NCBI GenBank assembly: GCA_013398275.1
Contig: VZSE01013522.1
Coordinates: 290,467-354,466, forward strand
Direction: 5' to 3'
Length of the DNA: 64,000 nt
Source of the DNA: Promerops cafer
Taxonomy: Eukaryota > Chordata > Aves > Passeriformes > Nectariniidae
Part shown: in pieces, positions 12,601 to 24,625 of the stretch
Position numbering within the stretch: the first letter of the stretch is position 1
Layout: each line of letters starts with the position of its first letter
Notes under the pieces: generated by a model
Seen by the model: only the letters and a program-made list of their open reading frames with translations
What the model was told of the DNA's origin: nothing
Database searches by the model: none
Translations under genes and position numbers: made by a program

Positions 12601-15600
12601 TGGTTATATTTAGAAAGCTTTTCATTGGGTTGAACAGAAGGGATTAGTCCTCACAGTCCTAGATAATGCAATGCTTGTAGAGGTCTGCAAGAACTAGACT
12701 GTGATTTTCAGAGGTTTGAAGTATTGTGGAAGAAAAATTCCAGGCTTTGAACAGCCAGTGAAAGTGAGATTAACAGAGGAGAAAAGCACTGTTACCCTGA
12801 GAAAGCAGAGCATGGAGATGAATAAAGCAACTCCAATCTAACAAGACAATTTGCATTAAATCCAGCCTACTCGATGGATCTGGGATTTGTCAATACCGGA
12901 ACAGGAAAACTTGGTTCCCTCAGTGGTTTGGGACAGTCACTAATTTTTAGACAACTGCTTCTGGATCTTTTCCTCAAGCACAGCTCCAAAGTGACCCCAG
13001 AGCTGGGTGCCTCCTTTCCTGACCTTTATCTAAACAGATTAATGAACCCATATGTGGTAGAACTTGCTCACCAGTGCTTGAAGATACAAAAGAGGGAAAG
13101 GTAACAGGCACATTTTGTATCCAGCCTCCAGCTAGAAGGTCAAAGCTAGAAATATGAGGTCAAAGATGTATCAGGCTCAAGATAGAAACTCTTGAGTTTT
13201 GAGCAGCCTTGGAAGTAGATGCCTTTCCTATCCTTCATTCTTCACAGTTTTATAGCAGCTGTCATATTCATGCTCAGCTGAATATAGAAATTGGGAATCC
13301 CCTTACATGTTATGTCTCTCCACACACAGAAATGGTGGTGGGTGACCACAGGAGTCTCCTTGGAGACAGGCAGATCTTCATCACTCCTGTATCATGTCAG
13401 GTGGACTGACAGAAGTCTTGGTAGGCTTTCCTGGAGAAGTTAAATCTAAATTTAATCCTAAGTTAAATGATAATTAAGTGCATAATGCCCTCAAAGTTCT
13501 TGTTTCAGGCTCTTGGCAGATGTGGTGACCTGCTTTATGCTCTGATCAGCAACTTGCAAGGAAGGTGAGATACTTTTGTTCTTCAAACAAATGAAATTCT
13601 ATATTGCAGTTAACATTTATCCTTTTCAGGGTATCCTTGGGTATGGCCTGTAGTGCTTTTGCTTAAATCTCTTCCTACAAACAGTCTCTGCCTCCACAAG
13701 GAATTTTCTCTGTGTTGGTTTCTCTCTAAGAGTTTTACCTTGTTTAGCAGTTTTCTAGTTCAGGCCCTAAATATTTTTTCTCATAATGGATCCCATGAAG
13801 CTTCCACCATAAACAAAATGAAAAAAAAAAAAAAAAGTAAAGTTTCTGGTGCTTCAGTACTCAAAACTGTGCCTAGAATCCTTGGTTTGACCAGGGACAT
13901 GGATGTTAAATCTCAGCCTAAAAATAATGCACTCAAGAGCTCAGCTGGAATATCCCTTCATGAGGCCATCTGTCATAGCTGAGCTCGGAGCAGTTTGGTA
14001 CATTGCTGATCTCTGCTGTTGTTTTTGTCTCCCCACTGGTGAGCCACATTCTTCTCGTTCTCTTAATTTGTTTCTCTCGGAGAGTTTTTATTCAGCAGTT
14101 GTCACCAAGTCAGTGTGACACAGAGCAGGAGGGAGGAGAGGGACAGGTTGTGCCTGCCCTGTTTGGTGTCTGCACTGCTGGGGCTGCCCAGGGTGGCTCT
14201 GGCCCATTCCTGTGCCCATCCTGCTGCTGTTTCTGCCCCTGCTGTCTGCCTACTTGGAGATGAATAAAGTCATGAAAGTGGCTGGAAATTTGTTCCCTTT
14301 TCCATTGCTGGTGACTACTGGAGCCCTTCCAGCCCCGTTAGTGGGGAGTTTCTTCTGGGGGTTGCATTTTCCCAAAGCCCTGCTGATCCTTGCACAGCCC
14401 TCGCTGCAGAGCACTGCTGGCATGGAGCTGCTTAGAATGGGTTGTACATAAACACACATTTCAGCACCTCTGCATTCACCACTCCATTCTTTCTTTCAGA
14501 TCCTCCTGTCCTTTCCCCCTCCCTTCTCTGCTCCCTGTATGTCTGGTTATACCTTGTTTCTACATGCCTAAGTCATGCTTTAAATAACAGCTGTCTGATT
14601 CTTTGCTTCTTCTCATACCCAGCTAATTATTTTCAATTTATTGATTTTCCACATGGAGATTAATGGGTTATTCAGCTCTCAAAGCCTGTATCCACACAGC
14701 TGTGAGCTAATGCGTGGGTATGGGAAGGGGTAGAGGGGTATGTGTTTATGTGGCTGATCACCTTTCTGATGAACTTGTGTGGCAAACCAAAGGGATTTTT
14801 CTCTTCCTTACTCATTATAAGAAGCTTCGAAATCTTACCAATGAATAATCACATTTCACAGGGAGTAAAAAGTAATAAATAAAAACCTGACAAGTCTGAA
14901 GTAAGAAAATTGTTAACATGTGTTTTTCCTGTATCTTTAATTGCACTGGCTAATGTATTCTGGGTGTGAAAGAGCCAGGCACAGTGGCAAGGTACCACAG
15001 CCTAGATGTGAGGTGATGAGCTCCCCAGGACCCCTCCTCTGGTCCCTCTGCCACAGCTATTTCTGCTTCTTTGTGCAGCTGCATCAGCCTGTGGGGTGCA
15101 AACAATCAACCCTTTTCTTGTTTGTTTTTTTTTAACCAAAATAATGTCAGTGGTCCAGTGGACAGCACAGCAGCTGCACCATGCATGGTAGGCACAGGCA
15201 GCAGTGAATTCACTGCTGATGGAAAAGTATCATGGAAGCTTAAATTCTGTGTATGGAACACTGACTCTGACCTTACTGATTTATCTGACCAGTGAAAACC
15301 CATGGTATTATGCTAATATAAGGCTTTAGGTTTGAGCCTCATATATAATTAATTAGTAATTTAAGGGGTGGGAACCTTTAAAACATTTTGTTAACTCCTC
15401 TATTAGCAGTTTTCACACCATTTTATGTTGTCAAGTCAGGTGTGAGTGTGACCAGGCTCGATTTTTAAGACAGCAATTGCCAAGAGACTTGGGGAGAAGT
15501 GGCAATAAATGGCTAAGAAATGCAATCAGCAGTTAAAGGAAAAATAAACAGAAACATTGGCAAAGTGATTATTATTTAGCAAGTCTGGGCTCAATATTTC

Positions 15601-18600
15601 CTGTGTTCCTGGAGCCTATCAAAATGGTAGCCCAGATTCTCTGCCTCATTAGGATCCTTGGCTTGTTGGGCCCTTAGCTGCACATTTAACATTCTGAACG
15701 TTGCAGATTTCACTGTTTTCAGGACACATTCAGAACTCTTCAAAAATCAACCTACTTATGTATGGTTTGAGATGTTCAGCTTAAAAAAAAAAAAAAGTTT
15801 GCCTCAGCAAAGTCCTTTTTAGATCTCTGATCTTCACTTTTATTCTTATTCCAGTAACAAGAAGGCAAAAAATACTTCTGGACCTGACCTTCCTCTTGCC
15901 AAGACTGGATTGATTCAGTTGGGTTCTGGGCAAGGAGTTCTTCCCTAATCTGCTACAGCTTTCTTGTGACCACTGCTCTTAGAGGCCTATGTGTATTAAA
16001 ATTGGCATGTCCCTGTTGGAACCACTGGTACAATTTGACTGGAATAAGCTAGAAATAGGATAAGAATGATGGTTTAAAGCCATCAAGCCAAGGTTTAGGA
16101 ATGAGGGGATTAAACACAGGAGATTTGAGGCAGAGCACAGAGTAGTTCTGACCAGAGAAATATGGCTGAAGAGCAAGACAGAACTAGACACGGGTGCTTT
16201 CTTTCATATTAACCAGTTCAAAAATGGGATGGTGGGACAGCTGAAATGTGTTAAAATAATATCAATTTTTCCCCCAGTGTTAATTCCCAACACAAATTAA
16301 CCTCAGTCATTTTCCTCTTCCCTCTTAGACACATGCTATTTGTCAAGCCATGTTGCCTTAGCACTTCCCAACCATCTGGGATAAATTTAGCCTGCCCAAG
16401 ACAGAAGTGCAGCATGGCAGCCCTTGGATGGGGGAGCAGGCAAGTCTCTTGCTGACTGCAGCCTCTTGTAGGTCATTGCAGCACACGTGTGTCCCTCTCC
16501 TCTCATGGCTTTTGTTGAAAATGGCTCAAGGTACAAAAAACTGAAGCTTCCTGTTGGGCTAGGCACGGATCAGTGTGGGTAAGGTAGCGTGGGCAGGAAG
16601 GCATGCGAGCATCTGGTTTGAATAGCTCCACACATGTCAGATCAGCCAACTTTCTGTAGGTTTCATGGGTTTTGGGTTTTTATCCCAGAGCTCTGGAGCA
16701 GTGGTGGACCCCACCCTTCCCTGCACCTCCCAGGAAGGCTGTGGGGAGCTCATGGAGAGGGGGTCACCCCCTTCAGTCACAGGAGCCACTGAGGGTTGAA
16801 ATAAACCCGAAAAGCTCGGACATGCTCCGGAAGGTCAAGTGTCTCCTGTGACAGGCAGGAGGCAAGAGGACCTGGTGCCTCGATGTGCTTCTGATGGGAA
16901 AGCAGCATGTGAGAAGACAGGCGAGCGAGCGGCCTGCAGGATGCACATTCCTAAATGTCACTTAGCCATACAACCTGCGAGGGCGGAAGCGTGGGCAGAT
17001 GGAGAAATAATATTTTCATTGAAAATTCTCTACCTCTAAAATATTTCCTGTCAGGTTCCTTCCAAGGAGGGCTGGAGAAAGGAAGGAGGGGGCCTGAGGT
17101 GGGATGTGTGGCAGTGGATACAAGCTTGTGATTCCTCAGGCCTCTCCGTTTTGAGAGCATTTAACTCAATCCCCTTTCTTCTCCCCCTCCTTGAGAAAAG
17201 GATCATGCTAAGCATTGCTGGAGCCGGAGGCAGTTTGGGAAGTGAAATAAACACCTGACTGTTAAATGCTAAATGTTTATTCAACCAAAAATAAAAATAG
17301 TTCTGGTTTCCTCCACGACGCTCTAGAGTTACGTTCACCAGCACACATGAGCTGGAGGTTTGCACAGGAGGAGTCTGGAAAGGTTGAAACTCTTTGGAGG
17401 GAAGAAATTTGGACAGGCCTCCCTTTGTCCTGTGAGAGCTCTTCTGCCATGGAGAAAATGCTGCAGCTGTTTGCCTGGTGCAACTTAAAAATAAACTCCC
17501 TCCTCCTTTCCTAGCTGCTCGTATCAGTTTCATGGGTGCCAACCCAAACCCAAGATCTCACGTGGAGAGTGTCAGAGTCCAAGGGTGGCCACAGTCCCCT
17601 CTGGGGGATCTGAAGAGCAGGAGGGAGATGTGCCTTGACACCTCAGAGGAAATGTCCAGGAGTTTGGAGCTGCAGCCACAGCAGCCTCTGCGTGTTCAGG
17701 AGCTGCAAGTGCAAGTGGTGCAAACAGCAAACCCTTCAGCTGGGCAGTGGATGTGCCTGTGCGTGGATGGTCCCAAGACAGCAGAGCAGAAACTATGGTG
17801 TAGACACTGACATCAGGAATTCTCACTGGAATGTTCTTTGCTGTAGCTCTCCCCATCGAGCTGCAGATATCGTGCTGCAATGCGTGCAGAATTATTCTGC
17901 TTATGCTTCACCTCCAAAATGCAAGATGGAAAATGCTATGTATTACCAGAGATATTTATTTGGCTTGATTAGATATGACACATACATTTGCAATATGTTT
18001 CCTTCAGTCAGGTCATCCGTAGATGGACTAGGAAATAGCATTTAACACACATGAAATAGAGCAGATTCCTTCCCTGAACGATGACTACTTGCTGCTTCCC
18101 AAAGCTTGCCAACTTGTAAAGTAGCCCAGAAAGGCTATATATGAACTAAACCATCCTTCAGGAGCTACTGCACTTTCTTATGCAGGCATTCTCTTTCAGG
18201 TAGCAAAACAGATCATGACAGCTGGAGGACACCCATTTCACTCATATTCAGATGGGGGAGGAAACTGGGTGATGAATGGGAGACCAAACCAACATCTCTA
18301 TTCAAGCCAGCTAACACCAACAGCTTGCTGAAAGAAGTCCTCATCTTTCCCCTTTTTAAATGAGAGGAAGCAAATCCATGGGATCCTAAATGATTTAGGA
18401 CTCCCTGATAGGTAAGCTGAATTGGAATTACAAGACTCCCAAACTTGAATTTGCTCCTGAGAACTGGGAAGCCCAGACAGCAAAACACCCAACCTGAGCT
18501 GAGGTAAGAGCAAAGGTGGATTAGCATAGAATTGCTCTTGCTAAAATGAAATTTGCTATAGTTAACTAGAAACTGTTAGGATAAAAAATTATAGAACAAT

Positions 18601-19970
18601 TTGGGCAAAGAAAAACTAGAGCCACCTGTTTAAAGTTAGCCTTTAACCTATTCCCTCTGCCTTCCCTTTTGCTTTCTCTCTCTTTCAAATTTTCCCAGTA
18701 TCTCCTCTTTCCATAGAAGAAAATCTTCCCCAGGGAAAGTCAATTCTGAAGGCAATTTTCCAAAAACCATTTGGCAGAATTGGCCGGTGCTTCAACTGCA
18801 AACATGAAAAGGCATTTATTCCACTAACTCAAATGTAGTTTGGAAGAGACATTACTGAACTTGTTTTAGGAATATACTTTGACTGCATCAGTTTTATTGC
18901 TTCTTGTATAAATGTCAAACTCAATTTGCCTTAAAGCAGAAGAAAAGTACATGGTAATGTATATATTACATACAAAAACTGGGGGGAAAAAGTGTTGTCT
19001 CCATGGTAAATTCAAGCCTATCCCATGTTGATTGTGCTCATCAGACACACTCTGTTTCACCAGTGGTGAGAAGGAGGACTAGGTGTGATCCTGGTATTGA
19101 AGACAAGTTTGTGTAGTATTGTTGTAAGCTGGCCAGCTAATAAAGGATCCTGAATTTCTATTAATTCTTATATTTTGGTTGCCTAATTTTGTGACCTAAA
19201 ACTTTCTTGTTCATCCCTTTAAAGGGCTGCTTTCTTATTGTGCAAAGAACTTGTAGTAACCCTTCCTTTGTGCACCATCAGCAGCATTTAGGCTTGCACT
19301 GTTAGCACATCAGCTAACACACATACATTTGAGATCCAGGACACCCAGCAGCAAAGGATTTTTTTCTTGGAAAGGGGGAAGAAAAGAGCAATTCTTCCAA
19401 ATTCCTATTTCAATCAGCACTCATTGCCAAATTTTCTAGTGAGAAGTGAATTGGCTATTTCAAAACACTTTGTCTCAGCAGAACTATAGTTGGAATTTCT
19501 TGGGGGCTAAGGAAAAAAACCCACATCTTTAATCCAAGAGTTGTCCCCCTGCTGAATTTCAAAGACTTGCTGCAGACAATGTGGGATACAGAGCTTCCAG
19601 GAGAAAAAGATCAGACTTTCTTCTGTAGTAAACAAAAAGTATTAAACCACCTAAATAATCTACTTTCTGTCCTTTTATTGTACAACATAATTTGCAGTAA
19701 TTTTAGGTATTAGAACAGGCTACATATTAGGTGCTGCCATTCTTAAAATATTACAGGGCACACATGGGATTTTTGCAGTGTTTTCACTTGCATTTTAAGG
19801 TCTGATCCTGAATAACTTCTTCACAAGAGAAGCTGCAGTGGCATCAGCAGAGCTTCTTATCTACATAAACTTAATGTCTTGCACAATTATTTGCAGGATC
19901 AGGACATAAGGCTGAAAATGCAATTACTTTGTGAGTTACAAAAAAGAAAATGCTCTTTGGAATGGTAGGT
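9616..19970. other. Long unique non-coding stretch
   Basis: About 10 kb without a supportable gene. It holds T-rich runs (9866-9895), A runs at 13821-13836 (16) and 15783-15796 (14), and scattered G+C-rich patches near 11180-11420 and 14120-14260. The longest open frames are 172 codons on the minus strand (12107-12625) and 163 codons on the minus strand (17051-17542). Neither has a domain, repeat or signal sequence I recognise. Around 16900-17060 several CpGs and A+T-rich motifs mix in a way that could mark a regulatory block, but nothing firmer can be said. Confidence 0.55.
13821..13836. repeat. Poly-A tract (16)
   Basis: A run of 16 adenines with no recognisable retroposon on its left side. 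Confidence 0.9.
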
Positions 19971-20052
19971 GAGATTCTCAGCTGGAGTAAATGATAAAGG
20001 ACTCGTTGAATTCAATGGAGCTATCCTGATTCACACCCGCTGATATGGCCCA
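19971..20052. repeat. Palindromic dispersed element, copy A
   Basis: The left half begins 'gagattctcagctggagtaa' and the right half ends 'gattcacacccgctgatatg'. The right half, reverse-complemented, matches the left at roughly 22 of 38 positions by hand alignment. The sequence resembles an old amniote dispersed palindrome whose arms read approximately 'tcagctggtgtaaat' and 'atttacaccagctga'. I cannot name the family. A related copy lies at 32433-32503. Confidence 0.5.
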
Positions 20053-20289
20053 TTAATTTTAGTGTATGAAAATGAATCTCTACTCTAAAAATACCAATTA
20101 GTAATAAGCTTTGAGAAAGGATTAAAAAAATCAATTTAAATTCATTTTGTGTAGTGCACATTTTCTGATGCTATTTTAGTTAAATTATTATTGTGCATAA
20201 TAATGGCAGGGCAATAGGTGCTGTCACCTTAGGAATTTGCAGCTGTGATGGGTAGTATAAAACTTAGTGATAGGGAAATTTCAGAAAAA

Positions 20290-20520
20290 CCCATCAATTG
20301 AATACAATTGTCATCATTATGATTTGGATTAGGGTAGTGTGAACACATAAAATGACATTGCACCAGCTCAAAATAATTTACAGTCTAACTAGAAAAATAA
20401 AGCAGAGAGGAAGGAGGGAAACTGAGGCGACAGAGCTTCCATGAGTGACTGAGCTAGGAGTCAACCTCCTGCCTCCTGCCTGATGGCCAGGTGTGCTATT
20501 CAGCACACCAGGCTGATCCT
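20290..20520 (-). mobile_element. Ancient MIR-like SINE relic
   Basis: On the plus strand 'gggaaactgaggcgacagag' (about 20417-20436) is the reverse complement of the conserved ctcagtttccc landmark. 'aggagtcaacct' at 20456-20467 is a near-complete reversed tRNA B box. To the left, 'ataatttacagtctaactag' matches the reversed 'ttagactgtaa' tail of this SINE group. Head, core and tail are therefore present in order on the minus strand. This is the best preserved of the old SINE relics here. Confidence 0.62.
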
Positions 20521-23365
20521 CAGGAAGGTTGTTGTTTTTTTTTGAAGGGCATGTGCAAAAGTGAATATGTACTTTGGCACCGAGCCAGTTTCAGCATTCA
20601 AATTCCCTGGAGATAGGCATGCGAGCAGGATCCTGTGTGAACACCCAGCTCTGCAGGCATTGAAACACCAGTTGGTGCATGGGGTGATTTGCATGCTCAT
20701 TTTGCTTCTATTCAGCACTCATCCCACATGCATTTGTGCAAAGAAGATCACACTCCTGCGCCGGAAAGTTAAGTGTTGTCTCTGTGCATTGCCATTCAGC
20801 GTTGGTTTTTCATGAACAATAAAAGCCTTTTGGGATAAGTGGCTCTCAAAAGAGGATTCAAGACTGGTTTCCTCATATTCCAAGCAATCCTGCCATACTA
20901 ATGAATCGTAGTCATAGCTGGATTAGTCACTGTTACACACAACATAAGGGCTGAAATTAAAGGGAAAAAAAAGTTTTGGTTCATGCAGTGGATTACTGAG
21001 GGGTGAAACTCATGTCTGAGAGTGCCAGTTGGTTCAGAAAGTGATTTAAATCCCAGAGGACAAGCACAGCAGTGACTATGTATTGTTGCTAGCTGCAGAT
21101 GAGTAGAAGTGGGCAGAACGTGCTGAGGGGATCAACACTCCCAGGTTGCTTCGTTCATGCTGACTTTCCTCTGCCATGTGCAAGCCAGCAGTGGGCATGG
21201 GACCACCATTTCCCCCTGGTGCACAGGCTGGAGTTTGCTCCAGTCCCTGTGGTTATGACAGACAAACCCCAGTGCCCACCACAGCAGTTCAGGAAATTTG
21301 AAGCTGCAGGTGCTCTAATATTGAGGGGTATTTTTGTAAGTAAGGCAGTAAAAGCAAATCATAGGAGTGTATCAGCTCTGCATTCTCATGGAGCTTTTCC
21401 AGGGGCTGCTTTGGAAACCCACTGCTCTCACACGTCTGTGAGTGTATCGACTTTGCAGAGTTAAATCCATTTAGCACTTCTTGGGATGACATTAAAGTCA
21501 TATTTCAACAACCAAAAGTTCAGGGTCCAAAGCACAGTAAGCTGCTTTGTACAACCTGGAGGTGCTCAGACCCTCCATATATGGACCCTAAGATGTGGAA
21601 AATTTTTATTCCATCTGACCTTCAGCAGCTGCGAGATCAACAGCAGCAGTTCACAGAGGCAAGTCATCCTCAGGACAAGAACTCCCTTCCTTCTCTCCCA
21701 CCAGCCCCTGTTACTAGTTTCACCTTGTTCTGCAGTTATAAAGTTGTTTCTCAATGGCAGAGAAAGAAAAAAAAACACCCTCAACATTTCTTCCTCTAAG
21801 AAACCTATTGACAGGCAGATCCTGTGGATTCCTCCTAGTACAGCTATCTTTGAACTGAGGACTTCTTAGTGAAGTTGGAAAGTTTCCTGGGGTTTCACTG
21901 TTTTTTTCCTAAATTGATTGTAGAATTTTTAAACAAGGTTGGTGCCTCTGATCTTTTTCTCAGCAGCTGCAGAATCTGTTTCTCCCCCCACAACTTGTTC
22001 CACAGAAACCAGGTATTGGAAAAATAAATGGGGAAGGACAGCAGCACCATTTGCAGAGCCAACTCAATTGAAGCAAGGATCATCCCTATTGCATTGTGAA
22101 CAATCAAATATCCAAAAGAGCTTTGATGAAGTTCTGGGCTTATAATATTTGTGAATTAAGGATAACTGCAAAAGTTGACTCTAGATTTTGATTTGAATAT
22201 TGGACACTCCTACAGATCATTAATCCCCACTGTTTAGTTCAGCTCTCCACTGTGAAATACAGATTTCTTGTTATTTCTTTTGTGCAGACTTTATTTTGCC
22301 AAGCTTTTAACAAGAAAATGTCATTTGTAGCTTTTCACTTTTTTCACTATATTTTCCATGTGTTACTCTATACATTTTCATTCTAAGGATGCTGACCTCA
22401 CTTGCACAAGGCTGTCTGATTTCAGTGAAGTATGACTGGACCTGGCCTGGCATTTTTAATATTGGTCTGTCTGTAGTTACACACAGTGAAATTACATTGC
22501 TGTGAATATAAACTCTTTCCAAACCTGGAAAACACAGTCAAGTGTGGCCATAAGAATGAGAGAAACCTGTAGGGATAAAACAACTCCCAGAGGCAGAACG
22601 GGACATTTTTTGGAGTTATATTAAAGAAAGAGGGGTAAAAACTTGTGCACACACATGCAATTTAATTTTGGGATGTGCTCTATGGTGTTTCTTCCTGAAA
22701 AAACTGACTGAAAGAAACAGATGAAAAGTTTTTCTTAAGAAACCTCCATCTCTCTGAAAATCAGCAAAGTGATGACAATATATACAAAAGTTTAGCCTAT
22801 GCAGATTTTTAAACTCAGTTTGGCTGTCTTAGGACAGCCTGATAAAGCAAGGATCAGCATCCAAGTACTTAGGTGGCTTTTTACTCCAATTCTTTTGAGG
22901 GACGTCTGCACCAACCCAATCCCATTTATTTTACACTCAACCTTTCCAAATAATGTTGGAACCAGAAAGTTATTTATGTGACCTGCTTAATTGAAAGAGC
23001 ATTTGCTGTCAGTGATCAAATAAACTGTTATTGATCTTCAGCATTGGAGGCTACTCACACGGAGCATTCTGGTACGTATTTTTCATTAAGTCACTTCTCA
23101 GGAAAAAAAAGATGAGAACGCAAGTGCAGCAAAAAAATATTCCTGTAGGGTACTGAGAGAAAAAAAAAAATCAAAGAGGTTTGAGAGTGACTCCAGAGAA
23201 AAGAAACTGCAAAGCACAAAATAGCAGCACCACCAATGATTGCACAGAAATGTGAAGGCTTCAACACACACAACATCCTGCTCCGAACTCACAGTCCTTA
23301 GTAAGAAAAAATATTTTAAATCACAGCAGAATATCCTGGCCCTTTGTTTGGAAAAAAAAAAAGAG
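20521..23365. other. Unique non-coding sequence
   Basis: No gene was seen. The stretch holds an octamer (ATTTGCAT, 20687-20694), a perfect serum-response-type CArg box CCATATATGG (21575-21584) and A-rich runs around 21765-21775 and 23103-23172. Open frames reach 127 codons (21486-21869, plus) but look like random translation. Confidence 0.55.
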
Positions 23366-23455
23366 ATGAGTCACAGAACTGCAGGATGGGTAAGGCTGGA
23401 AGGGAGCAGAGTGGGTCATGTGGTCCAAACTCCCTGCTCAAGCGGGCTCATCTAG
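23366..23455 (-). mobile_element. CR1 LINE 3'-end fragment
   Basis: The plus strand reads 'gagtcacagaactgcaggat', then 'aaggctggaagggagcagag', then 'ccctgctcaagcgggctcat'. This follows the reversed CR1 3' end (aatcacagaat...ggttggaagggacct...ccctgctcaagcaggg). Only about 90 bases remain. The orientation is minus. Confidence 0.7.
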
Positions 23456-24035
23456 ACTATAAGAATTCAGGCTTTGTGTTCATGCCCTGGTGCTTTTACT
23501 TAGCAGTAGAGATGTAGGATGTAACAGTCTTCAAATTCCAGCACTTGGAGCTTTTCCACTGTTTTGAATTTTAAAGTGGAGACTGAGACACAAGTGGTGG
23601 TTTTTTACAGGAACCCTTCTGATCCAAAGGTGTTGTATAGCTGAAGAAATCTCTAAATGGTTAATTAATAGATAATGAAAAGTTATCATTCCACTGTGTG
23701 GAATGAAGTTTAAGATATGTCTCATTTGTGACTAATTCTGTGACAAAGCTATTGCTTACATCATGTCTGAAGAGGGGGAAATTCTTGTCCTACTTTTACA
23801 GCTGAGACCAGAGGCTTCTGCTGTGTTTTCTTTTACTTCTTACAAGTTTTTCTGATTGTGCTTGGGAAAAAAAAAAAAACCAACTTAGAACTATGAAGGC
23901 ATCAAGGTCAAAATTATCTTTCTCTCAAACTATGAAGGCATTCACAGCACTGGAGAGCTGCTGGGCTAATTATTTTACCCATCATGGGCTGAATATTCAG
24001 CAGGCTGTAGATAGGATGTAATTTTGCCATTCTCA
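23456..24035. other. Unique non-coding sequence
   Basis: No gene was seen. The stretch contains TTAATTAA at 23661-23668, a 13-base A run at 23867-23879, and a short doubled string 'aactatgaaggcat' at about 23889-23902 and 23929-23942. Confidence 0.55.
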
Positions 24036-24062
24036 GGGGGTGGGGTGGGGAATGGGGTGGGG
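24036..24062 (+). other. Strong G-quadruplex motif
   Basis: Five guanine runs of four or five bases are separated by loops of one to three bases (G5-T-G4-T-G4-AAT-G4-T-G4). This fits the standard G-quadruplex pattern with a spare run. Its setting is otherwise A+T rich and not promoter-like. Confidence 0.75.
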
Positions 24063-24553
24063 TGTTCTATTTTAAAGCAGAGTTTTATTCAAACTTCATT
24101 TTTCAGCAGGATTTTTTCAGTCTCTCAGATCAACATACTTTGTATTCATCTTACTATCTTATTAAAAAAAAGATCAAATCATGACTACACTCTCAGACTA
24201 CAACCACTTTACTGATAGAATTACACAACTCTGAAATATAAGGCTTATAATGGAAACACTAACACAGTCTTGACTGTGCTCTAATATCACTGAACTTCCT
24301 TTGGGGGTGAAGCTTTGCCTCAGGAACCTTAATTATCTGATGTGGTCAATTACTCCAAGATAATGATGATTTTATCAGGTATTACTGCTCAAATATTTTA
24401 CGATAGACCGGCTATTTAATTGCATTCCTGACCTACCAAAATGCTTACACATGACTCAATTAAACACTAAGAAGAGGTAGGGGGAAGGGAGGGAGGGACA
24501 ACACTTAAAATCTTTGCTTATAGTTCATTTGGAGAATTTTGTTCCTCTGGAAA

Positions 24554-24625
24554 ATCCATCCATCCATCCATCCATCCATCCATCCATCCATCCATCCATC
24601 CATCCATCCATCCATCCATCCATCC
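24554..24625. repeat. (ATCC)18 perfect microsatellite
   Basis: Eighteen uninterrupted ATCC units cover 72 bases (GGAT on the minus strand). Because the unit length is not a multiple of three, the run stays open in several frames and produces spurious repetitive peptides on both strands. Lack of interruptions suggests recent length mutation. Confidence 0.97.

Noticed and set aside
12107..12625. 172-codon minus-strand open frame with hydrophobic start
   Set aside because: No family is recognised, no supporting splice or promoter context is visible, and frames of this length can arise by chance over six frames of 64 kb.
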